The notes under the pieces: generated by a model | What the model was told of the DNA's origin: nothing | Databases searched by the model: none | What the model saw: only the letters and a program-made list of their open reading frames with translations | Program-made: the position numbers and the translations under genes | Part shown: positions 35,509 to 43,447 of the stretch, in pieces | Layout: each line of letters begins with the position of its first letter | How positions within the stretch are numbered: the stretch's first letter is position 1 | Source of the DNA: Myxococcales bacterium | GTDB lineage: Bacteria > Myxococcota > Polyangia > Polyangiales > Polyangiaceae | Direction of reading: 5' to 3' | NCBI GenBank assembly: GCA_003151595.1 | Contig: PLXW01000103.1 | Location: 1 to 43,447, forward strand | DNA: 43,447 nt

Positions 35509-36881
35509 ACGTGGAGACCGACGACAGATCCGCGCGAAGCGCGGGCTGGTCAGCACCAGAGAAGCTCGAAGAGATCGCGCGGCGCGCCGTCGACGCGATG
35601 AAGCGCGAGGCGCCGCAGGGCGAAGCGCAGGCGCGCGTGTCGTCGGGGCGCGCGTCGAACGTGCGGTTCGCGCTCGGCGTCGTGCAGTCGTGCGGCGACG
35701 TGAGCCAGGAGGCGGTGCGGCTGCGCGTCGTGCTCGGGAAGCGCCACGCCGACGTGACCTCGAACCAGACCGACGATGCGTCGTTGCGCGCGCTCGCGCG
35801 GCGCGCGGTGGAGATGGCGAAGCTGGCGCCGGAAGATCCGGAGTCGATGCCGCTGCTCGGACCGCAGACGTACGTGAACGTGGCCGACGGCTTCGACCCC
35901 GCGCTGGCCGACGTGTCCGACGAGTCGCGCGCGGCGACGGCGCGCGTGGCCATGGCGGCCACGAAGCAGGCGGGCCTCAAAGAGGCGGGCTTCTTCGAGA
36001 ACAACGGCGAGACGTCGGTGCTCATGAACTCGGTCGGCCTCCGCGCCGCGACGCGCGCGACGTACGGCGAGATGACGCTCACCGCGCGCACCGCCGACGC
36101 GACCGGCTCGGGGTGGGGGATCACGGCGTCGCACCGCGCGTCCGAGATCGACGCCGCCGCCACCGCGCGCGTCGCCTGCGACAAGGCGCTTCATTCGGCG
36201 CACGCGCGCCCGCTCGACCCGGGGAAGTACACCGTCGTCCTCGAGCCCGCCGCCGTCGGCGAGCTGCTCGGGTTCTTCGCCGACACGCTCGACGCGCGCG
36301 CGGTCGACGAAGGGCGCTCGGCGCTCACCAAGCCCGGCGGCGGCAGTCGCCTCGGCGAGCGCATCGCCAACGAGCTCGTCACGCTGAAGTCCGACCCCGC
36401 GGACCCCGAGCTCCCCGTTGCGGCGTTCGACGAAGGGGAGGGGCTCGCGCGCAAGTCCATCACCTGGATCGATCGCGGCGCGCTCGAAGCGCTCTGGTAC
36501 GACCGCTACTGGGCCGCGAAGCAGGGGAAGGAGCCGACGCCGTGGGGCGGCTGGCACTTGCAAGGCGGCACCGCGGCGTCGATCGACGAGCTCGTCGCCG
36601 GCGTCGCGCGCGGGCTGCTCGTCACGCGCTTCTGGTACACGCGCTGGCTCGATCCGCAGCTCGCGCTCGTCACCGGCCTCACGCGCGACGGGGTGTTCCT
36701 CATCGAGAACGGCCGCGTCGTCGCGCCGGTGAACAACTTCCGCTGGAACGAGTCGCCCATCACGATGCTCGCCAACTGCGAAGCGCTCACCCGGCAGACG
36801 TGGCGCGTCGACGCCGGCGCGCGCGTGCCTGCGCTGCGCGCCCACGACTTCAACATGGCGTCGCTCTCGGAGGCCGTGTGA
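35505..36881 (+). CDS. TldE/PmbA-like partner of the TldD homologue
   Basis: The 458-residue protein has the TldD/PmbA fold (RARVSSGRASNVRFALGV region at the N-terminus, a central RATYGEMTLTARTADATGSGWG, and a C-terminal VTGLTRDGVFLIENGRVV). It lacks an HExxxH site: the helix there reads EPAAVGELLGFFADTL. This is expected for the non-metal TldE subunit. It has no signal peptide. It starts inside the tldD stop (ATGA) and probably forms a heterodimer with it. Two consecutive tld genes in opposite roles match the known pair. Confidence 0.88.
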   Translation: MNVETDDRSARSAGWSAPEKLEEIARRAVDAMKREAPQGEAQARVSSGRASNVRFALGVVQSCGDVSQEAVRLRVVLGKRHADVTSNQTDDASLRALARRAVEMAKLAPEDPESMPLLGPQTYVNVADGFDPALADVSDESRAATARVAMAATKQAGLKEAGFFENNGETSVLMNSVGLRAATRATYGEMTLTARTADATGSGWGITASHRASEIDAAATARVACDKALHSAHARPLDPGKYTVVLEPAAVGELLGFFADTLDARAVDEGRSALTKPGGGSRLGERIANELVTLKSDPADPELPVAAFDEGEGLARKSITWIDRGALEALWYDRYWAAKQGKEPTPWGGWHLQGGTAASIDELVAGVARGLLVTRFWYTRWLDPQLALVTGLTRDGVFLIENGRVVAPVNNFRWNESPITMLANCEALTRQTWRVDAGARVPALRAHDFNMASLSEAV

Positions 36882-37522
36882 CGGCGAACGAGACGACAGG
36901 GAGAGGCGCCGCGAAAGCGAAGATGAGAACGAAGGCGAAGAGCGAGCGCTTCGGCGAGGCGTACTACGAGCGCTACTACGAAGACGCGTCGACGCGCGTT
37001 CACGACAAGAAGCGCATCGCCCACCTCGCGCGCGCCGTCACGGACATGATCGCGTGGCACGGCGGCAAGCTCGCCAACGCGCTCGACGTCGGCGCCGGCG
37101 CGGGCCTGTGGCGCGACTGGTTCGCCAAGCACCAGCCGCGCACGCAGTACCGCTCGATCGAGGTGAGCCCCTACGCCTGCGCGAAGTACGGCCACGAGCA
37201 GCGCGACATCTCCGCGTGGCGCGCGCGCGATCGCTTCGACCTCATCGTGTGCCAGGGGGTGCTCCAGTACATCCCCGACGAAGGCGCGGCCGCGGCCATC
37301 GAGAACCTCGGCGCCATGTCGCGCGGCTTTCTGTACCTCGAGGCCATCACCCGCGCCGACTTCGACGACGTGTGCGATCAGTCGAAGACCGACGGCGACG
37401 TGAACCTCCGCACGGCCGCGTGGTACCGCGCGCGCCTCGGCGCTCACTTCACGAACCTCGGCTGCGGCCTCTACTACACGCGCCGCGGCCCGCTACAGTT
37501 CTACGAGCTCGAGAAAGCATGA
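36878..37522 (+). CDS. Class I SAM-dependent methyltransferase
   Basis: The 214-residue protein has the SAM-binding motif ALDVGAGAGLWRDWF, the acidic second-strand region SIEVSPYACAKYG, and the motif-IV region RFDLIVCQGVLQYIPDE. The N-terminus is basic (KAKMRTKAKSERFGEAYYERYYED). A possible small-molecule or peptide substrate cannot be named. GTG 36878 overlaps the upstream stop and the gene ends in an ATGA overlap, so translation appears coupled through five genes of this operon. Confidence 0.88.
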   Translation: MTANETTGRGAAKAKMRTKAKSERFGEAYYERYYEDASTRVHDKKRIAHLARAVTDMIAWHGGKLANALDVGAGAGLWRDWFAKHQPRTQYRSIEVSPYACAKYGHEQRDISAWRARDRFDLIVCQGVLQYIPDEGAAAAIENLGAMSRGFLYLEAITRADFDDVCDQSKTDGDVNLRTAAWYRARLGAHFTNLGCGLYYTRRGPLQFYELEKA

Positions 37523-38127
37523 CGCCCGAGACCGCGACCGCGCCCCGAATCGCGAAAGCCAAAGGGGCCATCGTGCGCCCCATGGTGGAGTGGTTCGCGG
37601 GCGCGTGCGGGGAAGCGGCGCTGCGTGACGTGGCCGCGGACCTCACGCCCGACGTGCGCGACGAGATCGCGCTCGACGCGCCGGCGTTCGGGATCCTGCC
37701 GGCGGGGTGGTACTCGGAGGCGCTCGCCAGCCAGGTGGCCGACGCCGTGCTCCGTCACGCGATGCCGCAGCACGCCGACGCGGTCATCATCAAGGCCCTC
37801 GGCTCGCGGATCGTCGATCGCACGCTCGGACGGTTCTCGCGGGCGGCGGTGGAGTGGCTGGCGACGCCGTCCACCTGCGCCGCGGCGGGTCCCATCTTCT
37901 GGCGCATGTACCACGACTCCGGAGAGGTCTCGGCGAGCGTCAACGGCGCGTCGATGCACGCCCGCAACATCCGCTGGGCGGTCCACAGCAACACGTGGTG
38001 CCGCATCGTGGGCGCGTCGTGCGTGCGGGTGCTCGAGCTGGCCGGGTGCAAGGAGCCGCGCACGTGGGTCCACAAGTGCGGCGGCGGCAAGGGGGAGTGC
38101 TCGATGGTGTTTCGCTGGACGCCGTGA
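37519..38127 (+). CDS. DUF2378-like conserved protein, end of the tldD operon
   Basis: The 202-residue soluble protein has a central FGILPAGWYSEALASQVADAVLRHA, a GRFSRAAVEWL segment, and an end with KGECSMVFRW. The closing Phe-Arg-x-Trp element and the central W-Y/P motif recall the protein at 7509-8111, and both look like DUF2378/TIGR02265 relatives. The resemblance is by eye. There is no known function. It is coupled to the methyltransferase gene by ATGA. Confidence 0.6.
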   Translation: MTPETATAPRIAKAKGAIVRPMVEWFAGACGEAALRDVAADLTPDVRDEIALDAPAFGILPAGWYSEALASQVADAVLRHAMPQHADAVIIKALGSRIVDRTLGRFSRAAVEWLATPSTCAAAGPIFWRMYHDSGEVSASVNGASMHARNIRWAVHSNTWCRIVGASCVRVLELAGCKEPRTWVHKCGGGKGECSMVFRWTP

Positions 38128-38131
38128 GCGG

Positions 38132-38295
38132 CGTGACCACGTCGAAACGACCGACGTCCACGCGACCGGGGTCGTGACCACGTCGAAACGACCGACGTCC
38201 ACGCGACCTGGGTCGTGTTCACGTCGAAACGACCGACGTTCACGCGACCGGGGTCGTGTTCACGTCGAAACGACCGACGTCCACGCGACCGGGGT
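38132..38295. repeat. Four tandem 41-bp repeats
   Basis: Units start at 38132, 38173, 38214 and 38255, all exactly 41 bases; a partial fifth begins at 38296. Units differ by only a few bases (CGTGACC versus CGTGTTC at the start, one CTGGGT variant). Each holds an inverted repeat ACGTCG-N7-CGACGT. The period is not a multiple of three and all frames change from unit to unit, so coding is unlikely. The array lies between the converging DUF2378-like and hydrolase genes. Confidence 0.92.
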
Positions 38296-38321
38296 CGTGT
38301 CCACGAGGTAATTTTGAGCAG

Positions 38322-38343
38322 CCACGAGGTACGCACCTCGTGG
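38322..38343. terminator. Perfect hairpin after the 41-bp repeats
   Basis: CCACGAGGT and ACCTCGTGG form a 9-bp stem with the loop ACGC. CCACGAGGTA also occurs at 38301-38310, so the left arm is duplicated. It lies between converging genes and could terminate both directions, although there is no T-tract on either side. Confidence 0.45.
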
Positions 38344-38363
38344 ACGAGGTAACTACGACGTGC

Positions 38364-39371
38364 TCACGCCCCCGACCGCGCCAGCAGCCACTGCGCGACC
38401 GGCTCGAAGACCAGTTCTTCGGCGCGCCGTGCCAGGAACAGGTCTGCGTGCGCCATCGGCGTCTCGGCGTCCCCCACTTCGAGCAACGTCTTGTCGGTCG
38501 AGCCGATCGCTTCGTACATGAGTCGCGACGTCTCCGGAGGGACGACGCCGTCCTGCCGGCCGTTCACGCATAGAAAAGGGAGCGTCATCGTCGCCAGGGC
38601 GTGCGACACGTTCACCCGCTCCTCGTTGCCGGGCCTGCGCACGACGAGGTCGCGATTCACGAGCCATCGCGCAATCTGGCGGTTCATTACAGGGTTCGGA
38701 TCTTCGACGGTCGCGACCAGCAAGTCGGGCTGCGACGTGTCGGTCGTGGCGACGTTGAGATAGATCGACAGAAGCTTGGGCGCGATGCGCGCCACGACCG
38801 GGAGCGCGGCGCGCGCGAGCTTGCGGGTGCCGGTCATTCGAAACTGGCCGACGATCCACGGCGCGCGAGCCACCGTCCGCAGCGCGCGGTTCACGCGCCC
38901 CCACGTGACGACGCCCCCCATGGCCACGATGCACGTCACCTTCGCGTCCGGCACGCAGGCGACGTGCGCGAAGGCGAGCGCCGTCCCCAGGCTGCACCCG
39001 ATGACGTCGACCGTGTCGCTCTTCGCCGCCGCGCGCGCGTACGCGATCGCCGCGCCGAGGTCCTCGATCGCCAGCTCCGCCAACCCGAAGCGCGTCTCGC
39101 CCCACGTGCGCGCGGCCGCCCCCTGGCCGCGCAGATCGACGCTCCACACCTCGAGCCCGCGCGCCGCCAGGTGCTCTTCGAGCGACGCGCCGTTCGGGTG
39201 GTACCCGAAGACGCTCGAGTTCATCTGGTAGCCCGGCACGATGATCACCGGTCGCCCTCGCCGCGGCCCTTTCGCCAGCGTGCGCCGCAGGGCGAGCTTC
39301 CAGCCGGCGCCGTTGTCGACGACGTGGTGCTCCTTCGGCGACCGCGACGACGACGGGGGAACGCTCGTCAC
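38364..39371 (-). CDS. Alpha/beta hydrolase
   Basis: The 335-residue protein has VIIVPGYQMNSSVFGYHP (oxyanion region), the nucleophile elbow DVIGCSLGTALAF (GxSxG), the acid CVNGRQDGVVPPE, and a late MAHADLF for the His. Its layout resembles PHA synthase- or lipase-like hydrolases, with LEVWSVDLRGQG after the first strand. No signal peptide is seen. GTG 39371 overlaps the stop of the upstream methyltransferase gene (GTGA), so the two are co-expressed. Substrate unknown. Confidence 0.88.
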   Translation of the reverse strand: MTSVPPSSSRSPKEHHVVDNGAGWKLALRRTLAKGPRRGRPVIIVPGYQMNSSVFGYHPNGASLEEHLAARGLEVWSVDLRGQGAAARTWGETRFGLAELAIEDLGAAIAYARAAAKSDTVDVIGCSLGTALAFAHVACVPDAKVTCIVAMGGVVTWGRVNRALRTVARAPWIVGQFRMTGTRKLARAALPVVARIAPKLLSIYLNVATTDTSQPDLLVATVEDPNPVMNRQIARWLVNRDLVVRRPGNEERVNVSHALATMTLPFLCVNGRQDGVVPPETSRLMYEAIGSTDKTLLEVGDAETPMAHADLFLARRAEELVFEPVAQWLLARSGA

Positions 39372-40594
39372 GCCAGGACCGCGAACTTCAAGTAACGCCC
39401 CTCGGGCCAGGCGGGGAGGGTGGGGTGGTCTTCGCCGGGGCCGTGCAGGGACAGGAGGCGCAGGTCGCCACGACCGAGCGACTGATCGTCGAGCGTCGAC
39501 GCGAACGCCGCCGCGTCCACGTGGCTCGAGCACGAGGCCGCGCAGAACACGCCGCCGTCGGCCAGCACGTCGGCGCAGGCCCGGTGAAGCGCGCGGTACG
39601 CCTGGATCGCGCGCGGCAGCGCCTTCTCGCTGGGCGCGAAGCTCGGCGGATCGCTGACGACGACGTCCCACGTTCGCCGCGCGCGCTTGGCCTCGGTGAG
39701 GAACGCGAAGGCATCGGCGGTCACGAACTCGTGCGCGCGCGGATCCACGCCGGCGCGCTTGAAGCTCGCCTGCGCGGTGGCGTGCGCGTTGGCGGCGATG
39801 TCGACGCTGGTCACCTTCTCGGCTCCGCCGAGCGCGGCGCGAAGCGAGAAGCCGCCGGCGTACGAGAACAGGTTGAGCACGCGCTTGGACTTCCGCGAGG
39901 CCACGATCTCCTGAACGCGCCGTCTGTTTTCCCGCTGATCGAGGAAGGCGCCGGTCTTCTGCCCGCGGGCGAGATCGACCATGAACGTCACGCCGTGCTC
40001 GCGCACGTCGATCGTGTCGGGCATCGGCTCACCCTCCACGTGCGTCGCCTTCGACTCCTGGTCTCTCTTGCTCGCGCCTTTCGGGTCGCTCGCGTCACGC
40101 TTCACGAGCGTCCGCACGCCGGCCCGGGCCAGGTGCGTCCACAGGTGGGGAACGAGCGTCTCGGCGAAGGCGCGCGCCGCGTCGCCGTCGAGTCGGATGA
40201 CCGCCACGTGCTCGTACCGGTCGACCACGATCCCGGGCGTTCGATCCCCCTCGCCGTGCAGCACCCGGTACGCCGTGGTCGCGCCGCGAGCGTCGTCGGT
40301 CGGGAACAGCTCCGCTCGAATCGCGATCGCCCGGGCGATGCGCGCGTCGAACAGCGCCCCATCCATCGGCGCGTCGCCGTTCACCCAGACACGCGCGGCG
40401 ATCGGCGACGCCGGGTCGGCCACGCCGCGTCCCAACACCCCGCCTTCGGGTCCGAGGATGCGAACGACCTCACCGGCCGTCACTTTCTCTAGACCCTTGG
40501 AGATGGCTGATCGCCAAACCCACGGATGTCCTCGACGAATCGACTCACTCGCCGCACGCGCGACGACAATCTCGCGCTCAGCCGCCGGTTTCAT
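39368..40594 (-). CDS. RlmI-like 23S rRNA (cytosine-C5) methyltransferase
   Basis: The 408-residue protein has an N-terminal PUA-like domain (RRGHPWVWRSAI, GEVVRILGPEGGVLGRGV). The catalytic part has TGAFLDQRENRR, the SAM motif VLNLFSYAGGFSLRAAL and the motif-IV VVVSDPPSFAPSEKAL, followed by FCAASCSSHVD. These are hallmarks of the RlmI (YccW) family, which modifies 23S rRNA to m5C. Assignment to the exact RlmI position needs comparison. A ~35-residue charged insert (KRDASDPKGASKRDQE) lies before the TGxFLDQR segment. The ATG at 40594 starts a divergent region with the next gene. Confidence 0.88.
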   Translation of the reverse strand: MKPAAEREIVVARAASESIRRGHPWVWRSAISKGLEKVTAGEVVRILGPEGGVLGRGVADPASPIAARVWVNGDAPMDGALFDARIARAIAIRAELFPTDDARGATTAYRVLHGEGDRTPGIVVDRYEHVAVIRLDGDAARAFAETLVPHLWTHLARAGVRTLVKRDASDPKGASKRDQESKATHVEGEPMPDTIDVREHGVTFMVDLARGQKTGAFLDQRENRRRVQEIVASRKSKRVLNLFSYAGGFSLRAALGGAEKVTSVDIAANAHATAQASFKRAGVDPRAHEFVTADAFAFLTEAKRARRTWDVVVSDPPSFAPSEKALPRAIQAYRALHRACADVLADGGVFCAASCSSHVDAAAFASTLDDQSLGRGDLRLLSLHGPGEDHPTLPAWPEGRYLKFAVLA

Positions 40595-40897
40595 TGATCC
40601 GAATCATCGCACACACCCCACTAAGAGGAGTGACGAGGCGTCATGGGCCTCTTTCTCGTCTCCGGTCGTGTGCCAACCTGGGCGATCCCGGTTTCGTGCG
40701 CGATCCTTCCGTCGTGCTTTCGCTGACGCCCGCGCGCGGGGGGCGAGCAAGCACGCGGTCTTCGCGCCGCGCACAGCGATTGCTTAGGGTGTCAGTGTCT
40801 TCTGCAGCGTCGAGTGTTCATTCGAATCCGTGACGGAACGAGCGAGCACCGGCCAATTCGTATTCGGGGGGCCCGCAGCCCTCTCAAGGCGGTACCG
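40595..40897. other. Intergenic region, nothing certain
   Basis: These ~300 bases lie between divergent genes and must hold promoters for both. I found no convincing TTGACA/TATAAT pair, RNA gene or repeat. A GTG at 40814 extends the downstream frame but lacks a ribosome site. Confidence 0.4.
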
Positions 40898-41902
40898 ATG
40901 AGCAGGAACGGCTTCGAGATGGATGACGAAACGCGCGACGCCGATCCCTCGGAGGCCGACGGCGCTTCGCACGAATCCTCGGTATCGCCGAACCCCAAGC
41001 CGCGCGCCAAGGCGAAGTCGAAGGCGCCCAAGGCGGTCGCCAGGACGAAGAGCAAGGGGACGGGCTCGCGGAAGAGCCTCCCCCCGAAGTCGCGGAAGTC
41101 GCTGGCGCCGAAGATCGATCTCGCCGACACCATCGTGATTCCGCCGGGGCGAAACCCGACGGCGAAGATCATGAAGAGCGGCCGAGCGTCTCAGAACCCG
41201 GATTTCATCAGCATCCCCCCGGCCGATCTCGACGACCACGACGAGCGCTTCTTCGCCGAAGGGGAGCAGCTCGCTTCCCAGCGCGCCGAGCACTTCGAGG
41301 CCTTCGCGCGTCTGAAGGCGGGGCATGTCTCGTCGCCCGACCTCGCGGAGCGTCCGCCGGCTTCGGTCGTCCCGCCCGAGCGCCGGAAGAAGCTGGCGGG
41401 CTACGTGAAGATCGCGGTCGGTATCTCGGCAGCGCTCTGCCTGGCCGCGGTGGCGCGCGTCGGCTTCTCGTCGGGCGACCACGGCGGCTCCGTTCGAAAC
41501 GCGGCGGCTGCGCAGGTCGCGCACGCGCCGATCACGGCGATGGCGCATGCCGATCCGGTCGCACCGACGGCGCCCGCCGACCCCAACGCGCAAGCCGGTC
41601 GCGATCACACGTTCACCGAGCAAGCCGCCCCGGCCCTCCCGCTGAAGTCGGCCCACGAAGAGCGCGAAGACGCGCGCAACCTGCTCGAGCACGGCAAGGC
41701 GAAGGACGCCGTCGAAGCGGCGACCCGCTCGATCACCGTCGATCCGACCGACGCCGAAGCGTGGCTCCTCCTCGGCGCCGCCCAGCAAGAAGCCGGACAC
41801 CCGGCCGACGCGCACGCCTCGTTCCTCGCCTGCACCAAGCAGGCGAAGGCGGGCAACGTCAGCGAGTGCGGCGCGATGCTTCGCTGGAACGGCCCTCGCT
41901 GA
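40898..41902 (+). CDS. Membrane protein with basic N-terminus and exported TPR
   Basis: The 334-residue product has a long, Lys/Pro/Ser-rich cytoplasmic N-terminus with KSKAPKAVARTKSKG, like a histone- or FtsK-linker-type tail. One membrane helix (VKIAVGISAALCLAAVARVGF, ~180) follows, then an Ala/Pro linker and a C-terminal TPR pair (ARNLLEHGKAKDAVEAATRSI, DAEAWLLLGAAQQEAG). AAGGCGG 6 bases upstream fixes the ATG at 40898. No family recognised. Possibly links the envelope with nucleic acid or a partner protein. Confidence 0.75.
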   Translation: MSRNGFEMDDETRDADPSEADGASHESSVSPNPKPRAKAKSKAPKAVARTKSKGTGSRKSLPPKSRKSLAPKIDLADTIVIPPGRNPTAKIMKSGRASQNPDFISIPPADLDDHDERFFAEGEQLASQRAEHFEAFARLKAGHVSSPDLAERPPASVVPPERRKKLAGYVKIAVGISAALCLAAVARVGFSSGDHGGSVRNAAAAQVAHAPITAMAHADPVAPTAPADPNAQAGRDHTFTEQAAPALPLKSAHEEREDARNLLEHGKAKDAVEAATRSITVDPTDAEAWLLLGAAQQEAGHPADAHASFLACTKQAKAGNVSECGAMLRWNGPR

Positions 41903-41962
41903 TTCGCAGAAGAAAACGTCACGCGATCTGCCGCGCATTCGACACGGAAGCGCCTCGGCGCG

Positions 41963-41991
41963 TTGACACCCCCGGTACCGGAAGCTAGACC
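41963..41991 (+). promoter_or_regulatory. Candidate sigma-70 promoter of prs
   Basis: TTGACA (41963-41968) is a perfect -35 hexamer. After a 17-base spacer, TAGACC (41986-41991) is a fair -10 match. It lies 80 bases upstream of the prs start, in the gap after the TPR gene. Confidence 0.55.
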
Positions 41992-42060
41992 TCGCGCGCC
42001 TCTCGCGTCGCGTCATGCGCTCCCCTCTCGGAGGCGCGAGCGCGGTCGCGCGGCGGCGCT

Positions 42061-42065
42061 AGGAG
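42061..42065 (+). promoter_or_regulatory. Ribosome binding site deciding the prs GTG start
   Basis: AGGAG is followed by 5 bases and GTG 42071, which matches the expected N-terminus of the enzyme. The longer frame from 41963 would put this site inside the gene. Confidence 0.75.
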
Positions 42066-42070
42066 CCTAC

Positions 42071-43015
42071 GTGTTCAAGAAGGTCTGCCTCTTCTCGGGC
42101 AACGCGAACCCGCTACTGGCGCAAGCGATCGGCGCGTACCTCGAGACGCCCCTCGCCAAGATCAAGATCCAGCGGTTCAGCGACGGCGAGACCTTCTGCG
42201 AGATCAACGAGAACGTCCGCGGCGTCGATGCGTTCGTGATTCAGCCGACGTGCTCGCCGGTGAACGACAACGTGATGGAGCTGCTGATCATCTGCGACGC
42301 GCTCCGCCGCGCATCCGCGGGATCGATCACCGCGGTCATCCCTTATTACGGCTACGCCCGCCAGGACCGGAAGGTCGCGCCGCGCACGCCCATCACGAGC
42401 AAGCTGGTGGCCGACCTCATCGTCGCCAGCGGCGTCACCCGCGTGGTGTCGGTCGATCTGCACGCCGGCCAGATCCAGGGCTTCTTCAACATCCCGTTCG
42501 ACCATCTCTACGCAATGCCCGTGATGCTCGACGACTACCTGCGAAAGAGCTTCGACTCGTCCGCGGTCTTCGTCTCGCCCGACGCCGGCGGCGTGGAGCG
42601 CGCGCGCGCCTACTCGAAGCGCCTCAACGCGAGCCTGGCCATCATCGACAAGCGCCGCGAGCGGGCGAACGTGAGCGAAGTGATGCACCTCATCGGCGAC
42701 GTCCGCGGCAAGGAATGCATCATCATCGACGACATGATCGACACCGCCGGGACGCTCACCGGAGCGGCGCACGCGCTGGTCGATCACGGCGCCAAGCGCA
42801 TCGTGGCCTGCGCCACGCACGGCGTCCTCTCGGGGCCGGCCGTCCAGCGCATCGTCGAGTCGCCGATCACCGAGCTGGTGGTGGCCGATACCATCCCGCT
42901 GTCGCCCGAGGCCAAGGCCACCGGCAAGATTCGCCAGGTCTCGATCGCCCGACTGCTTGGGGAGGCGATCAAGCGCATCCACAGCTCGGACTCGGTCAGC
43001 TCGCTCTTCGCCTGA
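42071..43015 (+). CDS. prs: Ribose-phosphate pyrophosphokinase (PRPP synthase)
   Basis: The 314-residue enzyme makes PRPP from ribose-5-phosphate and ATP for nucleotide, His and Trp synthesis. The N-terminus [19 protein letters not shown], the ATP loop [13 protein letters not shown], the divalent-metal segment [12 protein letters not shown] and the PRPP-binding [14 protein letters not shown] are all present, and the length is normal. The catalytic and regulatory parts are intact. It is followed by rplY, the common prs-rplY order in bacteria. The start is GTG 42071. Confidence 0.97.
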   Translation: MFKKVCLFSGNANPLLAQAIGAYLETPLAKIKIQRFSDGETFCEINENVRGVDAFVIQPTCSPVNDNVMELLIICDALRRASAGSITAVIPYYGYARQDRKVAPRTPITSKLVADLIVASGVTRVVSVDLHAGQIQGFFNIPFDHLYAMPVMLDDYLRKSFDSSAVFVSPDAGGVERARAYSKRLNASLAIIDKRRERANVSEVMHLIGDVRGKECIIIDDMIDTAGTLTGAAHALVDHGAKRIVACATHGVLSGPAVQRIVESPITELVVADTIPLSPEAKATGKIRQVSIARLLGEAIKRIHSSDSVSSLFA

Positions 43016-43096
43016 CCCCGCCGTCGCCGGCCGGCCCGGTGGGCGCCGGCGCGAGGCGGATCCTGATCGTTTGCTCCTGATTTCTCCTACCGCGCT

Positions 43097-43122
43097 CCGG
43101 GCACTTCTGCTAAGTGTCCCGG
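43097..43122 (+). other. Stem-loop in the prs-rplY gap
   Basis: CCGGGCACTT and AAGTGTCCCGG form a 10-bp stem with a single bulged T and the loop CTGCT. A second, smaller hairpin (CCCGC at 43124-43128 with GCGGG at 43137-43141) follows, then TATTT. This could terminate prs transcripts or form a leader structure that controls L25 synthesis. Confidence 0.4.
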
Positions 43123-43168
43123 CCCCGCGTTCCCAAGCGGGTATTTCCCTTCACGGAGACTGAACGAG

Positions 43169-43447
43169 ATGACCGCCGCCGCCGCCGCCACGACCAAGAC
43201 GACGCCCCACACGCTTCCGTCGCTCAGCGCCGAAGCGCGCACCGCCCTCGGCAAGGGCGACGTGAAACGCCTCCGCCTCCTGGGCAAGGTCCCGGCCATC
43301 GCGTACGGCAAGTCGCTCGCGTCGACGCCGATCTCGGTCACGCCGAAGGACGTCGTCACCGTCCTCCAGAGCGAGCACGGGAAGAACAGCGTCATCCAGC
43401 TCTCGGTCGCCGGCGCGAAGGCGCTGCTCGTGATGATCCGCGAGTAC
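43169..43447 (+). CDS. rplY: 50S ribosomal protein L25 (Ctc form), 3' end outside window
   Basis: 93 codons are visible and the gene runs off the window edge. LSAEARTALGKGDVKRLRLLGKVPAIAYGK is the typical N-terminal L25/Ctc block, followed by PISVTPKDVV, GKNSVIQLSVAG and VMIREY. L25 binds 5S rRNA; the longer Ctc form has an additional C-terminal domain, which is not visible here. The position after prs supports the call. The ATG at 43169 follows a weak GGAG. Confidence 0.92.
   Translation, partial: MTAAAAATTKTTPHTLPSLSAEARTALGKGDVKRLRLLGKVPAIAYGKSLASTPISVTPKDVVTVLQSEHGKNSVIQLSVAGAKALLVMIREY

Noticed and set aside
38132..38343. 41-bp repeats as a CRISPR array
   Set aside because: The units are directly adjacent without unique spacers, and there are no cas genes nearby.

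Overview
This is a GC-rich chromosomal window with densely packed genes, many GTG starts and 1-4 base start/stop overlaps. The gene content points to a myxobacterium (Myxococcota, probably the Polyangia/Sorangium side). Signs include a KaiC-like ATPase next to a hybrid kinase, Hanks-type kinases, TPR and Cys-rich lipoproteins, a DUF4266/DUF3570 pair, many lipoproteins with CxxCH motifs and two DUF2378-like proteins. The assignment rests on gene style, not on a marker gene. I saw no rRNA, tRNA, CRISPR array, insertion sequence, integrase or phage gene.

Layout. 1-2.8 kb: a KaiC-like ATPase cut by the window edge, then a receiver-PAS-histidine kinase. 2.9-3.8 kb: an HTH regulator on the minus strand whose start abuts a non-coding array of about 21 degenerate 22-bp units. 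4-10.4 kb: short metabolic or accessory genes (GH16 lipoprotein, GFA-type zinc protein, DUF1415-like protein, GNAT acetyltransferase, Tat lipoprotein with His-Thr runs, DUF2378-like protein, double-hotdog thioesterase, YceI, a shortened winged-helix protein). 10.5-13.7 kb: a TolC-family gene with a small lipoprotein, divergent from a saccharopine-dehydrogenase-like reductase.

13.9-18.9 kb: the most distinctive block. A DUF4266 lipoprotein and a lipoprotein cytochrome on a long Ser/Gly stalk lead into a four-gene set with 4-base overlaps: DUF3570 outer-membrane protein, lipoprotein with two CxxCH sites, lipoprotein with a CX4CH site, and an exported protein with a probable beta-rich C-terminus. 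I read it as a candidate outer-membrane redox module.

18.8-21.6 kb: a HAD hydrolase divergent from a type IV pilin-like gene, then a quinone oxidoreductase and a small membrane protein. 21.6-31.0 kb (minus strand): a tight seven-gene signalling operon of an active Ser/Thr kinase, a pseudokinase, a TPR membrane protein, a Cys-rich lipoprotein, a PAS-GAF-PAS histidine kinase, a Tim44/zinc-ribbon/TerB membrane protein and an EEP-family phosphoesterase. 31.1-38.1 kb (plus strand): a GH63-like glycosidase behind an 11-bp repeat leader, a Tat-exported TldD homologue, its PmbA/TldE partner, a methyltransferase and a DUF2378-like protein, followed by four 41-bp tandem repeats. 38.4-40.6 kb: an alpha/beta hydrolase and an RlmI-like rRNA methyltransferase. 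40.9-43.4 kb: a TPR membrane protein, then prs and the start of rplY (L25/Ctc), a common bacterial gene order.
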